From Ichthyophis bannanicus (Eukaryota; Chordata; Amphibia; Gymnophiona; Ichthyophiidae), in the NCBI GenBank assembly GCA_033557465.1, contig CM066033.1:1240201523-1240265522 (forward strand): a DNA stretch of 64,000 bases, given 5' to 3'. The notes under the pieces were generated by a model. That model was not told the origin of the DNA. It worked only from the letters and a program-made list of their open reading frames with translations, and did no database searches. The translations under genes and the position numbers were made by a program. Shown one piece after another: positions 56,609 through 64,000 of the stretch (positions are counted from its first letter, which is position 1; every line of letters begins with the position of its first letter).

Positions 56609-56754
56609 CTTGGGCAGTAGAAGTATCCTGCTCTCGCCGGTTCTGAAGACAATAGACGCGGGGGAGAGACCGGATTCTGCGGGCTAGGTCGGAGCAGTGC
56701 AATTCAAGCGGCCATCCCTTCGCCGGCAAGCTCCGCCCCCCGTTTTCTAGTTCC

Positions 56755-56880
56755 AATTATGTTATTAAGCTGTTCCATGTTCTATGTATCGTCAACTTAT
56801 TGTTCTATATAAACTGCACCTGATCGCTGGAAGGGGCGGTATAAAAGAACTGTTCAAATAAATAAATAAATAAATAAAAT
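56755..56880 (+). mobile_element. L2-type LINE 3' terminus, continuation
   Basis: 3' UTR and tail of the L2 element at 45,014, displaced by the L1 insertion: GGGGCGGTATAAAAGAAC then (AAAT)n. The DIRS element begins right after it. Confidence 0.75.
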
Positions 56881-56886
56881 ATTTTG

Positions 56887-57021
56887 TTACTTTACGTCAC
56901 TCCAGTCCAGTCCCAGAATTTCTTGGATACAGGTTCCTCCTACAGCTTGGAGACTGAACAATGACACTCTTCTGATGTCACCACTATAACCTCCTGAGGG
57001 ACCGCCCCCTGGCTTCAGTTT
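56887..57021 (+). repeat. DIRS left inverted terminal repeat
   Basis: GTTACTTTACGTCACTCCAG to GGCTTCAGTTT; inverted match at 62,435-62,600. Shares ACACTCTTCTGATGT and GAGGGACCGCCCCCTGG. Confidence 0.93.
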
Positions 57022-57773
57022 GTTCAGTCTCCAATCAGCTGGAGGTTGTAGAGCCTAGAACTGGGCTCTATAGAGGGACAATTAAGTGTTTTATTTCAAT
57101 AAAAAAAAAAAAGAAGAGAAGAAATGCTAGGAATGCAATTAAGATGGTGCTGTAGCTTTAAGAGCTAGCTCATGCCCTCCCTCTCTCTCTCTGGAGGAGT
57201 TTACTCTACCGCTTTGAAACCGCGGTATTTGAGGCTGCATTAAGGATTCTACTTTGGTTAGGAGAGGAGCACTGCAGAGAAGTAAGGCGTCTTTAACCTA
57301 TTTTATCTCGACGAAAAGGTAAAGTCTTGCCTTAAAAGTTTCTGTCTCTGCGAAGAGCAATTTAAGCCGCCGTTTTTATTTGGGTGAATTTGTTTAAAGG
57401 CACTTCCGGGTTTATTCCAATCTGCATAGAAACTTATGATCGGAGGCCCAGAGGTGGGGAAAAGCAATTTAAGCATTTTTTATTTGAAATCGCTGCAAAT
57501 ATGATGATTTGATTACTGCACAGTTGAGAGTGGCGGTTTAGATTCTTTGAAGGCCGCGTCATTGATGCGCGTGCATGAGGCATGTTTAGCAGCGAAGGCA
57601 CAGTAAAAAGGGATGATTTAGAGTAATTCTTAAGCGTTTTTATCAAGTTTTCTTATTTTAAGGTACAGCTAAGCCTATTTGTAAGTATTTATTAGTATTT
57701 TATTTGTTTTTGTCATCTAAAAAAAAAGAAGAAGAGAAGAAGAGAGAGTAAATAAGAAATATTATTTATATCT
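57022..57773 (+). promoter_or_regulatory. DIRS 5' untranslated leader
   Basis: About 750 bp with no open frame of note, between the left repeat and gag. Presumably contains promoter and packaging sequences; no motif can be assigned. Confidence 0.5.
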
Positions 57774-57791
57774 GTGGCACTCTACTACAAA

Positions 57792-58939
57792 ATGCCTTCT
57801 AAACCACAATGTTTAGTATGTGGTTCTAGGAGAGGCATATGTTTAGAGTCAGGAGTTTGCAAATCTTGTGTTCAGGAGAATGCAGATCTTCAGAATGTTT
57901 TAGAAGCCTCAGCTGAGGGAGTTAATCAGCTTTCTTCACCAGTAGGAGATGTTGATTCTCCTCTGCAGCTATTACCTGAACCTATTCCAGGTCCTTCTTC
58001 CAGGCCAGACGTACCTATAATGCCTGCAACTTTTTCTTCAGGTTTAGCAGCATTATTTTCAAAGGAGTTTGTTTTGCTACTTTAGAAAACTTTTAATGAT
58101 GATCATAAAGTGTCTGACCCGCCTCTTATATCTGATCTTGTGGGGAAACGTTTGACTGATCCCATGAAAATTGATGAAGCTCCGATACCTGGTAGGAGGA
58201 CTAGAGTAGAAAAGGATTCAAAGGATTTTTCTATATCATCTGAAGAAATGCATTCAGATTTAGATGCAAATGTTGAGGAAGAATTGGAAGAGGGAGAACT
58301 TGTAGAACAAGAGGACCAGTCTAGAATAGTACGTGTTTTTCGTAGAAAAGAGTTACCTGCATTAACTATGGAAACTCTTAAAACATTGAATATGCCAGTG
58401 TCAGAGCCTGAGGAAAACTTGGAATTAGAGGATCCTTTGTTACAAGCGTTTAGGAAAACGCAGAAACTTTTCCAGTACATAGAGTGGTAAAGGAAATTAT
58501 TCAACAAGAGTGGAATGTTCCTGAAGCTGGATTAAAAGGCTCCAAAATTATGGCTCGTTTGTATCCTTTACAAGATAAGGATCGTGAATTCTTTAATCTA
58601 CCTAAGATAGATGCAGCAGTTTCGGCTGTTACTGAAAGGACTACTATTCCAATAGAGAGCGGTGCAGCTCTTAAAGATAGTTATGATAGAAAATTAGACA
58701 CTTTGTTGAAACAAGTGTTTGATATAAATGCTTTATCCATTCAGGCATCCATTTGTGGAGCATGGGTAGCTAGAGCATGTTTGCGTTGGTCACAAGGATT
58801 ACATTCTAGCATGGAGAGGACCACTGCAGAGGAGGCATCTATGTTAGAAACAGGAGCAGCTTATTTAGCTGACATTCATTATGATCTTATTAGAGCGTTA
58901 TCAAAAGGTATGGGCTCAGTGGTCGCAGCTAGAAGGTAG
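57792..58939 (+). pseudogene. gag: DIRS ORF1 (gag-like)
   Basis: Start chosen at the ATG giving MPSKPQCLVCGSRRG (57,792). The N-terminus has paired cysteines (CLVC ... CKSC), a possible zinc ribbon. An in-frame TAG lies at 58,083. The same frame continues at 58,110-58,490 with an acidic stretch (EEELEEGELVEQED). A frameshift near 58,440-58,470 leads to the conserved DIRS gag core (RLYPLQDKDREFF, LPKIDAAVSAVTERTT, LKDSYDRKLDTLL, AWVARACLRW) to 58,939. 58,940-59,140 adds an Arg/Phe/Gly-rich tail. Confidence 0.82.
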
Positions 58940-59227
58940 GATAGGCAAAGGCTAGGATGCTCGGTTCAGACGTATAGAGGTCAGTATAGGGATTTTTGTA
59001 ACTTCCGTTCTGTTCGTTTTGGTCAATTTCAAAGAGGACGTCAGTATTTTAGGAGTCAGGGGTTTCGAGGATTTCGTGGAGCAGGAAGAGGTTTTGCAGC
59101 CTCTTCTTCATCTGCAAACCCGAGAAAGACACAATGAGATGAGGGATGCCCAGGTGAAATTTATTCCCATAGGGGGCAGGCTCCGGGATTTTATTCCGCC
59201 TGGGTTCAGATCACATCCAATCGGTGG

Positions 59228-62089
59228 GTGTTGGAGATAATTCAGAAAAGTTATGCTCTAGAATTTCAGCGCCCGCTGGTCGATTTGTTTGTTCAATCTC
59301 CTTGCAAGGCGCGCATCAAGCGGGCTGCAATACGCGAGACCTTGCAAAGACTGTTGGAACGGGAAGCTATCGTGCCGGTGCCGTTAAATCAACACGGGCT
59401 CGGTCGATACTCAATTTATTTTGTAGTTCCAAAAAAGGAGGGCTCGTTCCGTCCGGTTTTGGATCTTCGCGGAGTAAATCATTATCTTCAGATAGCTCAT
59501 TTTCATATGGAAATGTTAAAATCTGTGATAATGGCGATGAGAAAAGGGGAATTTCTTACGTCTCTGGATTTAACAGAGACGTATCTTCATATTCCCATTC
59601 ATCAGGAACATCAGAAGTATTTAAGATTTACAGCTCCAATGGGCCATTTCCAGTTTCAGGCGTTGCCGTTCGGTTTGGCAACAGCTCCAAAAACATTTAC
59701 CAAAGTAATGATAGTAGTGGCAGCAGCATTGAGAAAAGAAGGAATTCTGGTTCACCCTTACCTGGATGATTGATTGATTCGAGCAAAGTCAGAAGAGGAA
59801 AGCAGGTTAGCAACGAACAGAGTAGTGGAATTTTTACAGAGTTTAGGTTGGGTGGTCAATATGAGAAAAAGCAAGTTGATGCCATCGCAGAATCTGGAGC
59901 ATTTGGGCGCTCGATTCGATACAAGAACAGGAAGAGTTTTCCTTCCTCACTCTCGAGCATTAGCACTAAGAAATCTAGTGGAAACGTTTTTGACAAAAAA
60001 AGACCCCACGACATGGCATTATCTGCAGTTACTAGGGACCATGGCAGCAACCTTAGACGTAGTGCCGTGGGCGAGGGCTCATACACGTCCGTTACAAAGA
60101 GCATTATTAAGGAGGTGGTCGCATCAAAGGAGTCCGCTATCAGAGAGATTACCCTGTCTTCTGGAGACGCGTCAAGCTTTGCTTTGGTGGTTAAGGCCGG
60201 AAGTATTGCAAATGGGAATGCGCCTGGAGGCTCCAGTTTGGATTTGGATTCAGTTTACGACAGATGCCAGTCTGAGGGGCTGGGGAGCACATTGCGAAAG
60301 ACAGTTTGTTCAGGGTCAATGGACCAGACAAGAAAAGATGTGGTCAATAAACAGATTAGAGTTAAGAGCAGTGACTTTAGCGCTACGAGCATTTCAGGAT
60401 CGCATTCAGGGGAAGGCTGTTTGTGTCCTGTCAGACAACGCGACTGCAGTGGCTTACATCAATCGTCAGGGAGGCACAAGCATTGTGGCTCTGGAGGACA
60501 AGGCAGAAAACTTGTTCCTCTGGGCCGAGAAAAATTTGGATGCTTTGTCTGCAAGCCATGTTGCGGGAGTAACCAATATGCAAGCTGATTTTTTGAGTCG
60601 AGTGAAGGTGGATCCAGGGGAGGGGAGTCTGCACCTCTATGTGTTTCAGTTAATAATAGAGCAATGGGGAAATCCGGTGATGGATCTCATGGCAACATTT
60701 CAGTCAGCAAAGGTCGATCGGTTTTTCAGTCGAAGACGAGAAAGGATGTCAGAAGGTCTAGATGCACTAGTTCAAAGTTGGCCGGAAAGACAGCTGTTAT
60801 ATGTTTTTCCTCCATGGGTGTTGATAAGAAGAGTTCTTCAACGAGTGGAATGTCACAAAGGGCTAGTGATATTAACAGCTCCAGATTGGCCAAGACGGCC
60901 ATGGTATGAGAATGCTAATAGACCGTCCTTGGCGTTTACCACTGAGGGAGGATCTATTGAGTCAAGGACCCTTACACATGCCTCAGGTGGATCGATTCTC
61001 GCTTACGGCTTGGCTCTTGAAAGGGCGAGATTAAGAGCCAGGGGTAACTCTTCAGCAGTAATTTCTACTTTGTTAAAATCAAGAAGGAAATCTACTTATT
61101 TAGCGTATATTCGCACATGTAGAATATTTGAAGCGTGGTGTGAAGACAAGTCTGTTATAGCATTGAAAGCTTCTATTTCTCAAATTCTTTCTTTTTTGCA
61201 GGAATGATTTGAGAAAGGATTAGCTCCATCTTCTTTAGAGGTTCAGCTGGCAGGTTTGTCTTTTTATAGAGGGAAAATAAAGGGTGAATCGATTGGAACT
61301 CACCCAGATGTAAAACACTTTTTGAGAGCGGCTACATTATTAAGACCACCATGTAGACCACGGATTCCGTCTTGGAGTCTCCAATTGGTTTTGGAGGCTT
61401 TGGTAAGGGAACCCTTTGAACCACTATCTTGAGCATCGCTAAAAGATCTTTCGTTCAAGGTATTGTTTTTAGTGGCTATTGCATGGGCTAGAAGGATTTC
61501 GGAATTACAAGCGTTATCTTGTAGAAAGCCCTTTCTGCTGTTCTTTAAAGGAAAGGTTGTTTTAAGGCCAGTGCCTTCTTTCTTACCTAAAGTGGTTTTG
61601 GCTTTTCATATGAATCAAGAGGTTTCATTGCCAGTATTTGAAAAGAAGAGTAATGGCAATCAACTCAATACGTTGTATTTTTTAGATATTCGTAGAGCAC
61701 TGAAAATATATTTGAAGAGAACAAAGGATTTTCATAAGACGGATAGGTTGTTTGTTCTTTTTCCAGGCCCAAAGAAGGGTCAGGCGGCTTCAAAGGCTTC
61801 TATGTCTAGGTGGCTCAAATAAGCTATATCTTCATCATATTTATTAAAAGGTAAAACAGTTCCAGACGGGCTTAGAGCGCATTCAACAAGGGCGCAGGCT
61901 GCGTCCTGGGCAGAATACAGTTTGGTGCCGCCTATAGACATTTGTAAGGCGGCTACTTGGTCATCAATTAATTCTTTTGTAAAGCATTATAGGCTAGATG
62001 TGCAAGCACAGGCGGATACCTCTTTTGGGTCTGCAGTGCTTCAGGCTGTTATATCCCAGAAATTCTGGGACTGGACTGGAGTGACGTAA
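59228..62089 (+). pseudogene. pol: DIRS RT-RNase H-tyrosine recombinase frame (953 codons, four stops)
   Basis: One phase throughout; stops TGA 59,771, TGA 61,205, TGA 61,430, TAA 61,820; natural end TAA 62,087. RT: PVLDLRGVNHYL, SLDLTETYLHIPI, LPFGLATAPKTF and active box YLDD directly before the first stop. RNase H: TTDAS, NRLELRAV, VLSDN and ADFLSR supply the acidic residues (60,240-60,600). Tyrosine recombinase from about 61,060: LLKSRRKSTYLAYIRTCR, the Arg of AWARRISEL, H-x-x-R in AHSTRAQAASW (61,875) and the Tyr of FVKHYRLD (61,988). All catalytic residues visible are intact; only stop codons inactivate it. No frameshift in 2.9 kb, so the copy is young. Confidence 0.93.
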
Positions 62090-62150
62090 AGTAAGGTTAA
62101 ATTAGACTTACCTGCTAATTGTTGTTACTTTAGGAACTCCAGTCCAGTCG
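62046..62150. promoter_or_regulatory. DIRS internal complementary region
   Basis: 62,046-62,093 is complementary to the left terminus (56,887-56,934), and 62,092-62,150 is complementary to the right terminus (62,545-62,600). The junction is at GTAAGGTT. In DIRS replication this serves as a template for making the circular intermediate. It overlaps the end of the recombinase frame. Confidence 0.93.
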
Positions 62151-62434
62151 CGCATCCCTCCCTGATATGCGTTTGAAATTAGAGATTGGCCTGAAGCGTG
62201 CATATATGGTAATTACAGTGAAACATTAGATATCATTTAACATTCTTGATGTTTTTTGAAAATTCTTGGTAAAGTAATATTCTTTTATATAGAGATGGGG
62301 GGCAAGAGTTTGAAAAAAAAATATTTAACAATTTATTTAAAGCATATTAGAAATCTCAATTAAAGGTTTATTAGCTAAGATAACTATGAGTAGTGCTTAA
62401 TTGTTGCTCTGGTGAGTCTGCTTTGTCAATAGGA
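62151..62434. other. DIRS sequence between internal region and right repeat
   Basis: About 280 bp, AT-rich, non-coding. Confidence 0.6.
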
Positions 62435-62600
62435 AAACTGAAGCCAGGGGGCGGTCCCTCAGGAGGTTATAGTGGTGATATCAGAAGAGTGTCATTGTTC
62501 AGTCTCCAAGCTGTAGGAGGAACCTGTATCCCAGAAATTCCGGGACTGGACTGGAGTTTCTAAAGTAACAACAATTAGCAGGTAAGTCTAATTTAACCTT
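62435..62600 (-). repeat. DIRS right inverted terminal repeat
   Basis: Inverted match of the left repeat plus an outer extension (AACAACAATTAGCAGG ... TTTAACC) found only here and in the internal complementary region. Confidence 0.93.
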
Positions 62601-62639
62601 AATGCTGATCATCATTGATTGAAGATTTTTTAGGCTCAT

Positions 62640-63990
62640 GATGGAGATTATTGCCAGCACATATAATTCAGTGAGCAGCATCTGGTGTTAAAATCTCTGA
62701 GGCCTCTTTTCTTCTTTTCTTTATTAATGTCTTTTTTCATTCATATAGTTTCCATCAGTATATAACAGCAATGTGTCAGAGCATCAGATGTCTTAAATCT
62801 TCCATCTTTCACTGCCTTAACCATGTCCTTCCCATCATCTGCTATAAAATACACAGGAAGTACTGTTCATCTCTCTCTGGCCTAACTTTCAACCCTCCAT
62901 CATTGAATTTATTTCCACTAAGATATGGGCCTCAGTATGGCTATCATTCATCATTTGTGTGTACAGCATGGCCTACCTGTATCCTGCTGCGAGTGCATCC
63001 TTACTTTACCTACAGCCTCTCCCTGCCTTATCCAGCTGCCACCAATGTTCAGTGAGGTGTAGATGTGTGTGAAATTCGGACTACTCCAGATGTCACTGGT
63101 GAAATACAAGCCTCTGCTTTCTAGCTTGGCCAACTTTGCCTGCATTCCATACATGTAATTAATTATACTAAAAATTGGCCTGGAGGGCACTTAATAATTG
63201 ACAGCTAAGAAATGCAATAGCCTCTTACAATTCACATGCTCAGCCACCTCAGGGATTTGTCATTCATGGAAATTGTTTCCCTGATGCACAGTCACCAACT
63301 TTAATGCTGTCTGCCACTTGCCCCAGAATGGTGATGCAGAACATCACCCCATCTCCTCTATGACATCTTTCTTAGAGAGGTGTTAGTTCCTTGCCTTCCA
63401 CCTCAGCGAGGGAAGAGGCTGGGAACTTGTCTTTGGAAACGGATTTCCTTTTTTTCTGTAACTTCTGTAATAATGTAAACGCAGTGCAGGAGAGATTTCC
63501 CAGCCTGGCATCAGTGCCTTGTAAATGATGCAACACACTCCTGTTCAAAAGATTTCCCATTGGATTTCCTCTACTAATGGTCTTCCAACAGTACATACAT
63601 TCCTCATTATACAGATCCTCAAGCACCTTGAAATTCCTGTACATCTCTCATATTTTACAGGACTTCCTCTCTGTTCTCTTGGGGGGCTGCTGCTGAAACT
63701 GGGGTTGAGGGTGGGGTATAAGATGTGCTCTTGGCCCTGCCAGTATCACTTCCTAACTCCTTACTGGCAATTATTATGTTAATAACTAGATTTACCAGCT
63801 GCTGCTTAGCTATAAATCTTTCGTAATCTATGGGATACAGAAAGTGCTCACATGCTACTTAAACAGATTCTGTATCTGACAAAACCCACTGCATTCATCA
63901 GCAAGACAATGGTGCACATCCTAATGGCTTTAACTGCTGCTAGTATTTTACCCCTACCATCTTGCACTGCCTCTACCTTATTTTGCACCT
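62640..63990 (-). pseudogene. BED-finger hAT transposase relic B (may extend past window)
   Basis: Second relic of the family at 37,320. The minus-strand frame at 63,644-63,372 starts with the BED finger (NFKVLEDLYNEECMYCWKTI, later LNRSVLHHLQ). The frame at 63,190-62,951 has the core entry FTSDIWSSPNFTHIYTSL with the Asp of the TDIW-like motif. Stops and shifts separate them. Better preserved than relic A at the N-terminus. Continuation towards higher coordinates cannot be seen. Confidence 0.72.
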
Positions 63991-64000
63991 CTTGGGAGAT

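Larger units (their letters stand above)
45701..56741 (-). mobile_element. Full-length L1-clade LINE with two nested insertions
   Basis: Minus-strand L1 inserted in an L2 3' UTR with target duplication GTTTTCTAGTTCC (45,688-45,700 and 56,742-56,754). Poly-A appears as the T-run at 45,701. Removing the hAT (46,006-48,504 plus duplication) and the second L1 (52,735-55,801 plus duplication) leaves about 5.4 kb: 5' UTR, ORF1, ORF2, 3' UTR. The 5' end starts GGGGGGCGGAGC on the minus strand, identical to the 5' end of the inner L1, so both are full length at that end. Confidence 0.92.
56887..62600 (+). mobile_element. DIRS-type tyrosine-recombinase retrotransposon, complete
   Basis: Inverted terminal repeats at 56,887-57,021 and 62,435-62,600, the right one about 30 bp longer at its outer end. 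An internal complementary region at 62,046-62,150 matches both outer ends back to back: its first half is the complement of the left terminus (GGACTGGACTGGAGTGACG) and its second half the complement of the right terminus (ATTAGACTTACCTGCTAAT). Coding order: gag, RT, RNase H, tyrosine recombinase. No target duplication, as expected for DIRS. All modules are present, but both ORFs carry stops or shifts. Confidence 0.95.

Noticed and set aside
59770..60588. 272-codon Ser/Gly-rich frame overlapping DIRS
   Set aside because: Shadow frame of the RT-RNase H coding sequence.

Overview
The window is vertebrate nuclear DNA made almost entirely of transposable elements. I recognise no host protein-coding gene, rRNA or tRNA gene in it. 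The mix of families (CR1 with an esterase ORF1, L1-clade LINEs with and without ORF2, L2-type LINEs, a DIRS element with tyrosine recombinase, a Gmr1/SCAN-type Gypsy element, many hAT elements, TA-flanked MITEs and tRNA-derived SINEs) points to an amphibian. A caecilian would fit, but the species is inferred and not shown by the sequence.

Layout. 1-10,206 holds three large non-coding hAT-type elements (copy 1 <1-1,884; copy 2 3,955-5,584; copy 3 7,658-10,198). They share an internal core but differ in their terminal sequences. 10,795-22,670 is one near-complete CR1 LINE on the minus strand. It was split first by a 5.6-kb Gypsy element (13,375-19,023, TSD AGCT) and also by an ORF1-only L1 with 191-bp promoter-like monomers (19,263-21,336, 14-bp TSD). 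23,386-27,750 is a second ORF1-only L1 (plus strand) carrying a 5'-truncated CR1 (24,843-27,621). 27,840-33,255 has two L2 remnants, a TA-flanked MITE, a tRNA-SINE and CR1 3'-end fragments. 33,263-36,348 looks like a decayed retroviral or LTR insertion with a 3' LTR, polypurine tract and GTGG target duplication. 37,320-38,450 and 62,640-63,990 are relics of a BED-finger hAT transposase. 39,732-43,422 is a large TA-flanked element holding a perfect-palindrome hAT MITE and SINEs.

45,014-56,880 is a deep nest. An L2 3' end received an L1 (45,701-56,741, TSD GTTTTCTAGTTCC). That L1's ORF1 was later hit by a second, RT-deleted L1 (52,735-55,801, 18-bp TSD), and its ORF2 was hit 18-25 bp before its stop by a small hAT (46,006-48,504, TSD GTCTAGGG). 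The small hAT was itself split by the fourth member of the shared-core family (46,088-48,112). A complete DIRS element follows (56,887-62,600), with gag, one 953-codon RT-RNase H-recombinase frame broken by four stops, inverted terminal repeats and the internal complementary region.

The most notable observations are: (i) the LTRs of the Gypsy element contain a 276-codon frame continuous with pol, and each premature stop in one LTR is a sense codon in the other; (ii) that Gypsy element has integrase but no reverse transcriptase; (iii) the four hAT-type elements reuse one core with different termini, each with a locally expanded minisatellite and a 200-420-bp palindrome; (iv) two independent ORF1-only L1 copies, one with tandem 191-bp 5' monomers. 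All boundaries were read by eye from target duplications and terminal repeats, without alignment software.
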